Shown piece after piece: positions 15,822 to 25,682 of a stretch of DNA of 64,000 bases. The notes under the pieces are model-generated. The model was not told the origin of the DNA and made no database searches. It saw nothing but the letters and a program-made list of their open reading frames with translations. Position numbers and translations under genes: made by a program. The stretch lies in NCBI GenBank assembly GCA_963734365.1, contig CAVTGV010000002.1:248001-312000 (forward strand), written 5' to 3'. The stretch's first letter is position 1. Every line of letters starts with the position of its first letter. The DNA comes from JACVRW01 sp963734365. GTDB lineage: Bacteria; Actinomycetota; Thermoleophilia; Solirubrobacterales; Thermoleophilaceae.

Positions 15822-16030
15822 GTGGTCGCCTCCGGAAATACGATCGTGCGCAGCCGGCCGAGCCGGCTGCTTCGCCCGAATACACCCGCGTTCGGCGGCT
15901 GCGAACCTTCGCCTGACCACACCCGCGATGCTCGCCAATGCGCTGCATTGGCTGCGCTCGCGTGCGCGCCCAGTCTCGGTTCTCGCTCGCCGAGCCACGA
16001 CCCTATTTTCGTCGGAGACCACTAAGGAGG
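15821..16030 (+). promoter_or_regulatory. Structured atpB-atpE intergenic leader
   Basis: The spacer contains two perfect hairpins: GCAGCCGGC/GCCGGCTGC (15850-15858 with 15862-15870) and GCCAATGC/GCATTGGC (15934-15941 with 15945-15952), each with a 3-nt loop. The ends can pair as AGTGGTC (15821-15827) with GACCACT (16017-16023), leaving the strong ribosome-binding site AAGGAGG (16024-16030) free just upstream of atpE. No credible ORF is present. A role in raising c-subunit yield is inferred. Confidence 0.55.
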
Positions 16031-16034
16031 ACCC

Positions 16035-16301
16035 ATGGACCTGTCAGTTCTCATCCCGATCGCCCAGGCCGCCGATCCCACGGACGGCCTGAAGGCGATC
16101 GCTCTCGGCGTCGGCGCCGGTCTCGGCACGATCGGCCCGGGCATCGGCGTGGGCTACATCTTCGGCAAGGTGATCGAGTCGGTCACCCGTCAGCCCGAGA
16201 TGCGTGAGGAGATCACGAGCATCCAGTGGCTCGGCTTCGCCCTCACCGAGGCGATCGTGTTCTACGCCTTCATCTTCGGCCTGATCGCCTTCTTCCTCTA
16301 G
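16035..16301 (+). CDS. atpE: ATP synthase Fo subunit c
   Basis: An 88-residue hairpin lipid-soluble subunit that forms the rotor ring. Helix 1 carries the glycine repeat GVGAGLGTIGPGIGVG, the polar loop is RQPEM, and helix 2 has the ion-binding glutamate in FALTEAIVFYAF. The residue after the glutamate is Ala, not Ser/Thr as in Na+ rings, so proton coupling is likely. The ATG follows the strongest Shine-Dalgarno sequence seen in the operon (AAGGAGG, 4-nt spacing), as expected for the most abundant subunit. Confidence 0.97.
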   Translation: MDLSVLIPIAQAADPTDGLKAIALGVGAGLGTIGPGIGVGYIFGKVIESVTRQPEMREEITSIQWLGFALTEAIVFYAFIFGLIAFFL

Positions 16302-16880
16302 GTGGACGCCCTGGGCAACATCCTGCTGCTGGCGGCCACCGAGGAGGAGGGAGGCGGCAGCTTCCTCGTCAGCCCCAACGTCGGGCTGATGATCTGGACG
16401 CTGCTCGCGTTCGGCACCACGCTGTTCCTGCTCAACAAGCTCGCCTTCCCGCGTATCGCGGAGGCCCTCGATCGCCGCCGCCAGGCCATCGAGGAGTCGA
16501 TCGCGTCCGCCGAACGGTCCCGGGCCGAGGCCGACGATCTGCTCGAGGAGTACCGCGCGCGGCTGCGGGAGGCCCGTGAGCAGGCGGAAGACATCGTGGT
16601 GCGCGCACGCAAGGCCGGCGAGGCCGTGGAGGACCAGGCCAAGGCCGACGCCACCAAGCAGCGTGAGGAGCTGATGGCCGCGGCCCGGCGTGACATCGAG
16701 ACGGAGACCCGCCGGGCGCTCGAGGAGATTCGCCAGGAGGTGGCCGATCTCACGGTCACGGCCACGGAGAAGGTCACGCGCAAGTCGCTCACCCCCGAGG
16801 ACCACCGCCGGCTGATCGACGACGCCCTCAGTGAGGTCGACTTCGACGCCCTGGCCGGCACCCAGAGGGGTCGCGGCTAG
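16302..16880 (+). CDS. atpF: ATP synthase Fo subunit b
   Basis: A 192-residue stator subunit: an N-terminal membrane segment (LMIWTLLAFGTTLFLLNKLAFP, about residues 29-49) followed by a long charged coiled coil. It links Fo subunit a to F1 delta/alpha. The GTG start immediately follows the atpE stop with no spacer, so translation is coupled. A family-typical RRRQAIEESIASAERSRAEA stretch follows the membrane segment. Confidence 0.95.
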   Translation: MDALGNILLLAATEEEGGGSFLVSPNVGLMIWTLLAFGTTLFLLNKLAFPRIAEALDRRRQAIEESIASAERSRAEADDLLEEYRARLREAREQAEDIVVRARKAGEAVEDQAKADATKQREELMAAARRDIETETRRALEEIRQEVADLTVTATEKVTRKSLTPEDHRRLIDDALSEVDFDALAGTQRGRG

Positions 16881-16882
16881 TC

Positions 16883-17416
16883 ATGGAGGAGATCGCCGAG
16901 GTCTACGCACGCGCGCTCTTCGACGCCGCTCAGGAGAACGGCGTCCTGGACCGCGTGCACGACGAGCTCGGCGAGTTCGCGGATGCGCTCGACGAGGACC
17001 GCAACCTGCAGATCTTCCTGTTCTCGCCCTACTTCTCATCCGAGGAGAAGAAGGACGGCGTGGGCCGGATCGTGAGCGACGCCGACGAGCGACTCACCAA
17101 TTTCCTCGAGCTGCTGGCCGAGCGGCATCGCATGCCCGCGCTGTTTCGGATCCGTCGCCGCTTCGACGGCCTATGGGCCGAGGAGAACAAGCTGCTGGCG
17201 GTGACGGTCACGAGCGCGACCGAGCTCGATTCGTCCGTGGTCGAGGACATCGGCAGCCAGATCGAGAAGCAGACCGGACGGAAGGTAGAGCTGTCGAGCA
17301 AGGTCGATCCCGACGTGCTCGGCGGCCTGAGGCTGCAGGTGGGCAACATGGTCCTCGACGCCACCATCCGCCAGAGACTCGAACAACTGAGAAAGCAAGT
17401 GGCCAAGGCCGCCTGA
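16883..17416 (+). CDS. atpH: ATP synthase F1 subunit delta
   Basis: A 177-residue stator subunit that joins the b dimer to the top of alpha3beta3. It starts EEIAEVYARALFDAAQENG, typical of the N-terminal helical domain, and ends with the family motif VDPDVLGGLRLQVGNMVLDATIRQRLEQLRKQ. The ATG at 16883 follows the atpF stop by 2 nt. Length is normal. Confidence 0.95.
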   Translation: MEEIAEVYARALFDAAQENGVLDRVHDELGEFADALDEDRNLQIFLFSPYFSSEEKKDGVGRIVSDADERLTNFLELLAERHRMPALFRIRRRFDGLWAEENKLLAVTVTSATELDSSVVEDIGSQIEKQTGRKVELSSKVDPDVLGGLRLQVGNMVLDATIRQRLEQLRKQVAKAA

Positions 17417-17429
17417 AGGAGCCATTTAC

Positions 17430-19129
<1,700 letters not shown>

Positions 19130-19130
<1 letters not shown>

Positions 19131-20047
19131 TGGCAAACCTGAAGGACATCCGCGGCCGGATCAGCTCGGTGAAGAACATCCGCAAGATCACGCGCGCGAT
19201 GGAGATGATCTCCGCCGCGCGCCTGCGCAAGGCCGAGCAGCGGATCGAGCACCTGCGCCCCTACGCGGACGCGATCCGGCGCATGACCGCGCGGGCCACC
19301 CAGGCGGCCGACAGCATCCCGAACCTCCCGGTGCTCCAGGAGCACGACGAGGTCTCCACGGTGGGCATCCTGCTCGTGACCGGCGACCGCGGCCTGGCCG
19401 GCCCCTTCAACTCCCAGATCGTGCGCGCCGGCAACCGGCGCGCCGCCGAGCTGCGCAGCGACGGCAAGCAGGTGCTCTGGTATGCGGTGGGACGCCGGGG
19501 CGTGTCCTCGCTGGAGTTCCGCCAGCTCGAGCTGGGCGCGTCCTGGACCGGATTCACCGATCGCCCGGCGTTCGCCGACGCGCGAACCGTGGCCGACGGC
19601 CTCACGGCCGCCTACGTGGACGACAAGGTCGACCGGGTCGAGGTGTTCTACAACGGCTACATCTCGCCGGTGAACCAGGAGGTCCGCCACGAGACGCTGT
19701 TGCCACTGCAGCAGGCCGACGTGATCGACCACGACGAGGATGGCAACGGCGAGAGCGACGAGGGCGAGGAGGAGCACGAGCACTCCCGCGCGCTGTGGAT
19801 CTACGAGCCCGGCCCCGAGGAGATCCTCGAGCGGCTGGTGCACGACTACGTGGAGATCTCGATCTACCGCGCGCTGCTCGAGTCCACCGCTTCCGAGCAC
19901 GGCGCGCGCATGAGCGCGATGCGTAACGCGTCGGACAACGCCGGCGACCTGATCGACGATCTGACCCTCGAGGCCAACCGCCAGCGCCAGGCGGAGATCA
20001 CGCAGGAGATCATGGAAGTGGTGGCTGGCGCCGAAGGACTTCGATAG
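19130..20047 (+). CDS. atpG: ATP synthase F1 subunit gamma
   Basis: The central rotor shaft. The 305-residue protein has both terminal coiled-coil helices: KDIRGRISSVKNIRKITRAMEMISAARLRKAEQ at the start and SAMRNASDNAGDLIDDLTLEANRQRQAEITQEIMEVVAGAE at the end. The middle domain carries an acidic insert at about 200-222 (HDEDGNGESDEGEEEHEH), longer than the loop found in most gamma subunits and matching the acidic tails of alpha and beta in composition. The start overlaps the atpA stop by 1 nt (TGATG). Confidence 0.96.
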
Positions 20048-20071
20048 CCGTGTCTAAGGAGAACTGAACAA

Positions 20072-21667
20072 GTGGAAGCAGCAACGCAGACTTCGGACCA
20101 GAGCCGCAACGGGGACGAGACCGTCACCGGGACCGTGGAAGAGGTCCAGGGCGTGGTGGTGGAGGTCGCGTTCCCGGCCGAGCACCTGCCCGAGATCTAC
20201 AACGCGCTCGAGATCGAGCTCGAGGCCGCCGCCGAGGAGGACAACGCCACCACGCTCGTGCTCGAGGTGCAGCAGCACCTGGGCGACGACCGGATCCGCG
20301 CGGTGGCCATGGACGCCACCGACGGCCTGGCGCGCGGCACCACGGTGGTCGACACCGGCGGGCCCATCACCGTGCCGGTCGGCGAGGGCGTGCTCGGCCG
20401 CATCTTCAACCTGCTCGGCGATCCGATCGACGAGAAGGGTGACGTGGAGTTCGAGGAGCGCTGGCCGATCCACCGTCCCGCCCCCAGCGTCGAGGACCTC
20501 ACGCCCACGCGCGAGCTGTTCGAGACCGGCATCAAGGTGGTGGACCTGCTGGCCCCGTACGCCAAGGGCGGCAAGGTCGGCCTGTTCGGCGGCGCCGGCG
20601 TGGGCAAGACCGTGCTCATCCAGGAGCTGATCAACAACATCGCCCAGGAGCACGGCGGCCTGTCGGCCTTCTGCGGCGTGGGCGAGCGCTCACGCGAGGG
20701 CAACGACCTCTGGATCGAGATGACCGAGTCGGGCGTGATCGACAAGACCATGCTCGTGTTCGGCCAGATGAACGAGCCGCCCGGGGCGCGCATGCGGGTG
20801 GCCCTGTCCGGCCTGACCATGGCCGAGTACTTCCGCGAGCAGGGCGGCCAGGACGTGCTGCTGTTCATCGACAACATCTTCCGTTTCGTGCAGGCGGGCT
20901 CCGAGGTGTCGGCGCTGCTCGGGCGCATGCCCTCGCAGGTGGGCTACCAGCCCACGCTCGAGACGGAGATGGGCCAGCTGCAGGAGCGCATCACCTCCAC
21001 GCGCCAGGGCTCGGTCACGTCGATCCAGGCCATCTACGTGCCCGCGGACGACCTCACGGACCCGGCGCCGGCGTCGGTGTTCGCGCACCTGAACGCCACC
21101 ACGTCGCTATCGCGCTCGATCTCCGAGAAGGGCATCTACCCGGCGGTCGACCCGCTCGATTCCACCTCCACCATCCTCAAGCCGGACATCGTCGGCGAGG
21201 AGCACTACCGGGTGGCCAACGCGGTCAAGGAGATCCTGCAGCGCTACCGCGAGCTCCAGGACATCATCGCCATCCTCGGCATCGACGAGCTCTCGGACGA
21301 GGACAAGCAGACCGTCCAGCGGGCCCGGAAGGTCGAGCGCTTCCTGTCCCAGCCGTTCTTCGTGGCCGAGCAGTTCACCGGCCTGAGCGGCAAGTACGTG
21401 CCGATCGACGAGACCGTTCGCTCGTTCGCCGAGATCATCGAGGGCAAGCACGACGACGTGCCGGAGCGGGCCTTCCTCATGAAGGGCTCGATCGACGAGG
21501 TGGTGGAGGCCACCCGCGGCGACAGCGACGAGAGCAAGGACTCCGGCGACGAGGACTCCGGCGACGACGAGTCCGGCGAGGGCGAGTCCCGCGAGGGCGA
21601 GGCCGAGGCCGAGCGCGAGTCCGGCGAGGACTCCGGCGCCCGCGCCGAGGAGGAAGAGGAGAACTAG
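20072..21667 (+). CDS. atpD: ATP synthase F1 subunit beta, with acidic C-terminal tail
   Basis: The catalytic subunit. Walker A GGAGVGKT contains Lys179; the catalytic glutamate region GVGERSREGNDLW, Walker B LLFIDNIFRF and the DELSDEDK form of the DELSEED lever are present. The 531 residues include a ~22-residue N-terminal extension and a ~55-residue tail of Glu/Asp/Ser/Gly after residue ~475, both unusual against the family's ~465-480. GTG start 20072 is preceded by AAGGAG at about 20057. Confidence 0.97.
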   Translation: MEAATQTSDQSRNGDETVTGTVEEVQGVVVEVAFPAEHLPEIYNALEIELEAAAEEDNATTLVLEVQQHLGDDRIRAVAMDATDGLARGTTVVDTGGPITVPVGEGVLGRIFNLLGDPIDEKGDVEFEERWPIHRPAPSVEDLTPTRELFETGIKVVDLLAPYAKGGKVGLFGGAGVGKTVLIQELINNIAQEHGGLSAFCGVGERSREGNDLWIEMTESGVIDKTMLVFGQMNEPPGARMRVALSGLTMAEYFREQGGQDVLLFIDNIFRFVQAGSEVSALLGRMPSQVGYQPTLETEMGQLQERITSTRQGSVTSIQAIYVPADDLTDPAPASVFAHLNATTSLSRSISEKGIYPAVDPLDSTSTILKPDIVGEEHYRVANAVKEILQRYRELQDIIAILGIDELSDEDKQTVQRARKVERFLSQPFFVAEQFTGLSGKYVPIDETVRSFAEIIEGKHDDVPERAFLMKGSIDEVVEATRGDSDESKDSGDEDSGDDESGEGESREGEAEAERESGEDSGARAEEEEEN

Positions 21668-22078
21668 GTGGCTCGCTCGCCTTTCCAGGTCGACGTGCTC
21701 ACGCCGGAGGGCCAGGTCTTCTCCGACGAGGTGGAGATGGTCTCCACCCGCACCACCACCGGCTCGATCGGCGTGCTGGCCCATCACGCTCCGCTGATGG
21801 CGATCCTCGAGCCCACCGAGCTGCGGCTCTACAAGTCGGATTCCGACGTGGTGCGCTTCGCCCAGGGCGAGGGCTACCTCCAGGTGGTGGACAACCGTGC
21901 GCTCGTGCTCGTGGAGGACGCGATCGCTCCGGAGGACATCGACCGCGGCGCCTTCGAGTCGCGGCTGAAGGAGGCCCGTGACGCCGTGGAGCGCGCCGAC
22001 GAGGACTCCGAGGAGCGCTCCCGGGCCGAGCGCGAGGTTCATCGCTACGAGGCCTTCCTCGAAGTCGACTCCGGCTAG
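21668..22078 (+). CDS. atpC: ATP synthase F1 subunit epsilon
   Basis: A 136-residue protein with the N-terminal beta-sandwich (FQVDVLTPEGQVFSDEVEMVSTRTTTGSIGVLAHHAPLMAILEP) and a C-terminal helical pair (residues ~95-135) that in other bacteria inhibits ATP hydrolysis. The GTG start directly follows the atpD TAG, so translation is coupled. It is the last gene of the operon. Confidence 0.96.
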   Translation: MARSPFQVDVLTPEGQVFSDEVEMVSTRTTTGSIGVLAHHAPLMAILEPTELRLYKSDSDVVRFAQGEGYLQVVDNRALVLVEDAIAPEDIDRGAFESRLKEARDAVERADEDSEERSRAEREVHRYEAFLEVDSG

Positions 22079-22131
22079 GGCGTCATCGCGGTGAGGTTTG
22101 TTGGGGCCCGGCTCTCGGGCATTTGCCCGGG

Positions 22132-23505
22132 ATGGAGGCTGCGAGCGTAACCGCCGGAGCCGAGCGCTCCGACGAGCCCGGCACAAACCTCAACCGCGCC
22201 ATCGGCTCGAGGCTGCTCACCGTGTTCGTGGTGGGCGACATCCTCGGCGCCGGCATCTACGCGCTGGTGGGGGAGGTCGGTGCCGAGGTGGGCGGGGCGA
22301 TCTGGACCGCGTTCCTGGCCGCTTTCGTGCTCGCCCTGTTCACCGCCTTCGCCTACGCCGAGCTCGTGTCCAAGTACCCGCGGGCGGCCGGTGCGGCGCT
22401 CTACACCCAGCGCGCCTTCAAGGTCCCCTTCTTCACCTTCATCGTCGCGTTCGCGGTGATGTCGTCGGGGATCGCCTCGGCCAGCACGCTCGCCCGCGCG
22501 TTCGCCGGCGACTACCTGAGCGAGTTCGTGGACCTGCCGCTGGTGCTCGCGGCGATCATCTTCATCCTCATCGTGGCGGCCATCAACCTGCGCGGCATCG
22601 CCGAGTCGGTGAAGGTCAACCTGGTTCTGACGGCGATCGAGGTCTCCGGCCTCATCCTGATCGTGATCATCGGGGTGGCTGCCCTGGGCGAGGGCTCGGG
22701 CGACTTCTCGCGCAACTTCGAGTTCAAGGACGGGGAGAGCGTGGTCAGCGCAATCGTGGCCGGCACGGCGCTCTCGTTCTACGCGATGATCGGCTTCGAG
22801 GACGCGGTCAACGTGGCCGAGGAGACCAAGCATCCCGCCCGCGCGTTCCCGCGGGCGCTGTTCACCGGGATCGCGGTGGCGGGGACGCTCTACCTGCTGG
22901 TGACCCTCACCGCGTCGTACGTGGTGCCCACCGCCCAGCTCTCGGGCTCGGACGCGCCGCTGCTCGAGGTGGTGGAGGAAGGACCGCTCGGGATCTCCAC
23001 TCGCCTGTTCGCCTTCATTGCGCTGATGGCCGTGGCCAACAGCGCGCTGATCAACATGATCATGGCCTCGCGGATCGTCTACGGGATGGCCGACCAGGGC
23101 ATCGTCGCGCGGCTGTTCTCGCGCACGCTGCCTTCGCGCCGCACGCCGATCGCCGCGATCGTGTTCACCACCGCGATCTCGATCGTGCTGATCGCCACCG
23201 GCGACCTCGCGACCCTGGCCGACACCACCGTGGTGCTGCTGCTGGGCGTGTTCACGATCGTGAACATCGCGGTGCTGGTGCTGCGTCGCGACCCCGTCGA
23301 GCACGACCACTTCCATGCGCCGGCGGTGTTCCCGGTGCTCGGCGCGCTCGTGGCCGTGGGGCTGCTCGTGCACACGGCCAACGACGATCTGGCGGTGTTC
23401 GCCCGTGCCGGGATACTGATCGCGGTGGGAGCGCTGCTATGGCTCCTGAACCGCGTGCTGGACGGCCCTCCCGACGAGGTCGAGGCCGAGCGTCTGAGCG
23501 GCTAG
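22132..23505 (+). CDS. APC-superfamily amino acid permease
   Basis: A 457-residue inner-membrane transporter with about twelve hydrophobic segments. The helix 1 substrate motif is VVGDILGAGIYALVG, followed by ELVSKYPRAAGAALYTQRAF, and helix 6 region YAMIGFEDAVNVAEETKHPARAFPRA, all typical of the APC family. Helix 10 region and four further segments follow. The substrate cannot be told from sequence. ATG 22132 is chosen; the TTG at 22123 lies within a small hairpin. The TAG stop doubles as the start of the next gene's -10 hexamer. Confidence 0.9.
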   Translation: MEAASVTAGAERSDEPGTNLNRAIGSRLLTVFVVGDILGAGIYALVGEVGAEVGGAIWTAFLAAFVLALFTAFAYAELVSKYPRAAGAALYTQRAFKVPFFTFIVAFAVMSSGIASASTLARAFAGDYLSEFVDLPLVLAAIIFILIVAAINLRGIAESVKVNLVLTAIEVSGLILIVIIGVAALGEGSGDFSRNFEFKDGESVVSAIVAGTALSFYAMIGFEDAVNVAEETKHPARAFPRALFTGIAVAGTLYLLVTLTASYVVPTAQLSGSDAPLLEVVEEGPLGISTRLFAFIALMAVANSALINMIMASRIVYGMADQGIVARLFSRTLPSRRTPIAAIVFTTAISIVLIATGDLATLADTTVVLLLGVFTIVNIAVLVLRRDPVEHDHFHAPAVFPVLGALVAVGLLVHTANDDLAVFARAGILIAVGALLWLLNRVLDGPPDEVEAERLSG

Positions 23506-23508
23506 GGT
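23503..23508 (+). promoter_or_regulatory. -10 element of the first VOC gene, overlapping the permease stop codon
   Basis: TAGGGT begins with the permease TAG stop and ends 8 nt before the ATG at 23517, giving a leaderless-type arrangement. Confidence 0.45.
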
Positions 23509-23516
23509 CCGGCCTC

Positions 23517-24284
23517 ATGGGTGAACGAAACCAGTACACGCCGGGTGCTTTCTCCTGGATCGACCTCGCCACCACCGACCAAGAGTCGGCCATCGGGTTC
23601 TATCGCGGCCTGTTCGGCTGGGAGACACGCGACGAGCCGATGCCCGGTGGCGGCGTCTACACGATGGCCGGCCTGGACGGACGCGACGTGGCCGGCCTCT
23701 CGACCGGGCAACCCGGCATGCCGCCCGCCTGGAACTCCTACGTGACCGTGGACGACGCGGACGCCGCGGCCGCCAAGGCTTCGGGGCTCGGCGCGACCGT
23801 GATGGCCGGCCCCTTCGACGTGATGGAGGCGGGGCGGATGGCCATGATCCAGGACCCCACCGGAGCGTTCTTCGCCGTGTGGCAGGCGCGCGACAGCATC
23901 GGAGCCGGGCTCGTGAACGGCCCAGGGGCGATCACGCTCAACCAGCTCAACACGGGCGACCCGGAGCGGGCGGCGGAGTTCTACACGGCGCTGTTCGGCT
24001 GGCGCATCGACCGGATGCCCGGCGGCGACGTGCCCTACTGGGGCATCTTCAACGGCGAGACCGTCAACGGCGGGATGATGCAGCTGAGCGCTGACGCGCC
24101 GGCGCCGCCCCACTGGCTCGTCTACTTCGGGACCGAGGACCTCGACGCGGCGGTCGGGCGGATCGGCGAAGCGGGTGGGGTGGTGATCGTGCCGCGCATG
24201 GAGGTGCCGGGCGGCGAGATCGTCGTCGCCCAGGACGCCCAGGGCGCGGTCTTCGGCCTCTTCGCCGGCCGCTTCGACGACTGA
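23517..24284 (+). CDS. Two-domain VOC (glyoxalase/bleomycin-resistance fold) protein
   Basis: A 255-residue protein with two tandem VOC modules, about 1-125 and 128-255, each beginning with a WIDLATTD / LNQLNTGD strand and a FYRGLFGW / FYTALFGW helix. Family members are metal-dependent lyases, dioxygenases or ligand binders; actinobacterial two-domain forms of this type are mostly uncharacterised. The ATG at 23517 is followed by GERNQYTPGAFSW, shared with the next gene. The stop overlaps the next ATG (TGATG). Confidence 0.88.
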   Translation: MGERNQYTPGAFSWIDLATTDQESAIGFYRGLFGWETRDEPMPGGGVYTMAGLDGRDVAGLSTGQPGMPPAWNSYVTVDDADAAAAKASGLGATVMAGPFDVMEAGRMAMIQDPTGAFFAVWQARDSIGAGLVNGPGAITLNQLNTGDPERAAEFYTALFGWRIDRMPGGDVPYWGIFNGETVNGGMMQLSADAPAPPHWLVYFGTEDLDAAVGRIGEAGGVVIVPRMEVPGGEIVVAQDAQGAVFGLFAGRFDD

Positions 24285-25033
24285 TGGGACGGCGCGACCG
24301 CTACACCCCCGGCAGCTTCTGCTGGGCCGACCTCGGGGTTACCGACCTCGACGGCGCCAAGGCGTTCTACGGAGGGCTGTTCGGCTGGGAGGCCGAGGAC
24401 CAGACCGGTCCCTCGGGCGACCCATACACCTTCTTCAGGAAGGACGGCGCGCTGGTGGCCGGGCTGCGCGACGGCACGCCCGTGTGGCTGTCCTACGTGT
24501 CGGTCGAGGACCTCGACGAGACGCTCGAGCGGGCCCGCGAGGCGGGAGCGTCCGTGGAGAGAGAGCACGACGTTCCACCGGCGGGCCGTCTCGCGGTGGT
24601 AAGCGACCCGCAGGGCGCGGCGTTCGGCCTCTGGGAGCCGGGCGACTTCCCCGGCGCGGGTGTGGTCAACGACCCGGGCACCATGGTCTGGCAGCAGCTC
24701 TCGACCTCGGACGTCGAGGCGGCCAGGGACTGGTACAGCGCGCTGTTCGGCTGGACCTGGGAGGACCTCGAGGGGAGTCTGGACTACGCCTACGCCCGCA
24801 ACCGCGACGGTTGGCTGACTGCCGGGCTGATGAGGCTTCCCGTGCCCGGTGTGACCCCCACCTGGGAGGTGAGCTTCACCGTCGGTGACGCCTCGGCCAC
24901 CTGCGAGCAGGTGGAGGGCCTCGGCGGGTCGACGCTCATCCCGCGAATCGAGACGCCGGTGGGCGGCAAGGCGGTGGTGGCGGATCCCCAGGGTGCGCCG
25001 ATAGGCCTGTTCGACGGCGAGATCGAGCCCTAG
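24284..25033 (+). CDS. Two-domain VOC protein, tandem paralog
   Basis: A 249-residue paralog of the preceding protein with the same layout: GRRDRYTPGSFCWADLGVTD, AKAFYGGLFGWEAED in the first half and QQLSTSDVEAARDWYSALFGWTWED in the second. The two genes overlap by 1 nt and most likely arose by duplication. The specific ligand or reaction is unknown. Confidence 0.87.
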   Translation: MGRRDRYTPGSFCWADLGVTDLDGAKAFYGGLFGWEAEDQTGPSGDPYTFFRKDGALVAGLRDGTPVWLSYVSVEDLDETLERAREAGASVEREHDVPPAGRLAVVSDPQGAAFGLWEPGDFPGAGVVNDPGTMVWQQLSTSDVEAARDWYSALFGWTWEDLEGSLDYAYARNRDGWLTAGLMRLPVPGVTPTWEVSFTVGDASATCEQVEGLGGSTLIPRIETPVGGKAVVADPQGAPIGLFDGEIEP

Positions 25034-25034
25034 G

Positions 25035-25682
25035 TCAGCGAGCCAGCCCCAGCCGCCAGCGCCCGCCCTCGCGCTCTAGCGAGAGCCGGTCGTCCGGGGC
25101 GATCAGCTGAAGCATCGGCAGCGTTCGCAGTGAGCGCGGCAGCCGCAGCCCGGCCGACGCGCGGTCGCCGGACAGCTCGACTCCGGTGACGGCGACCCTG
25201 CGAAGCGCGTGCTTGTTGGGCCCGATCACGAGAAACACGAACTTCATGCCATTCGCGCAGTCCACGCCGAGGCTGCCGCCCACGAGCTGTCGCACTTCGC
25301 GCGTGTAGAAGGAGCAGGCGTTGCGAGCTTCCTCTCCCCGCATCGCGGCCAGGAAACCGGCAACCGTGGTGCGCACGCTCCGCGACGCTCGGGGCCGCGG
25401 CGCCTGGCCCGGATTCCCACCACGGCCGCCCGTGGAGGGCGCCTGCTGGGCGTCGTCCTGGGGCGCAGGGTCGCGGTCGGGGTCCTCATCACGGCCGCCA
25501 GCGGAACCGCCGCCGCCGCGGTCGTCTTGCGCCGGCGCGGAGTCGCGCTCGGACTGCGACGGCGCGCTCTCGTCGCGTTGCGTATACGCGGAACCCGGCC
25601 CCTCGTCGTCGTCCCCGCCGCAAGCGGCGAGCGACATCGCGAGGCAGGTCAACCCCGCCGCCAGCCAGGCCGCCGGCTTCAT
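25035..25682 (-). CDS. Lipoprotein with a disordered linker and small C-terminal domain
   Basis: A 215-residue protein. The N-terminus is a lipoprotein signal with lipobox LAAC (cysteine ~21). A Gly/Asp/Ser/Pro-rich linker runs to about residue 100, then a compact domain begins RTTVAGFLAAMRGEEARNACSFYTREVRQ and ends LSLEREGGRWRLGLAR, resembling an NTF2-like fold. The ATG overlaps the enoyl-CoA hydratase stop by 4 nt, so it is co-transcribed with fatty-acid genes, but a functional tie is unclear. Confidence 0.8.
   Translation of the reverse strand: MKPAAWLAAGLTCLAMSLAACGGDDDEGPGSAYTQRDESAPSQSERDSAPAQDDRGGGGSAGGRDEDPDRDPAPQDDAQQAPSTGGRGGNPGQAPRPRASRSVRTTVAGFLAAMRGEEARNACSFYTREVRQLVGGSLGVDCANGMKFVFLVIGPNKHALRRVAVTGVELSGDRASAGLRLPRSLRTLPMLQLIAPDDRLSLEREGGRWRLGLAR

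Noticed and set aside
15822..16025. A 67-codon ORF in the atpB-atpE spacer
   Set aside because: No ribosome-binding site or family similarity, and it is crossed by perfect hairpins; better explained as a structured leader.
22116..22129. Small hairpin CGGGCA/TGCCCG as an atp operon terminator
   Set aside because: The stem is only 6 bp with a 2-nt loop and no T-run follows; it ends 2 nt before the permease start, so a terminator call is not supported.
22075..24284. Open frames on both strands across the permease and VOC genes
   Set aside because: The plus-strand frame from 22098 is Arg/Gly-rich nonsense until the VOC start at 23517, and the minus-strand frame is His/Asp/Gln-rich shadow.
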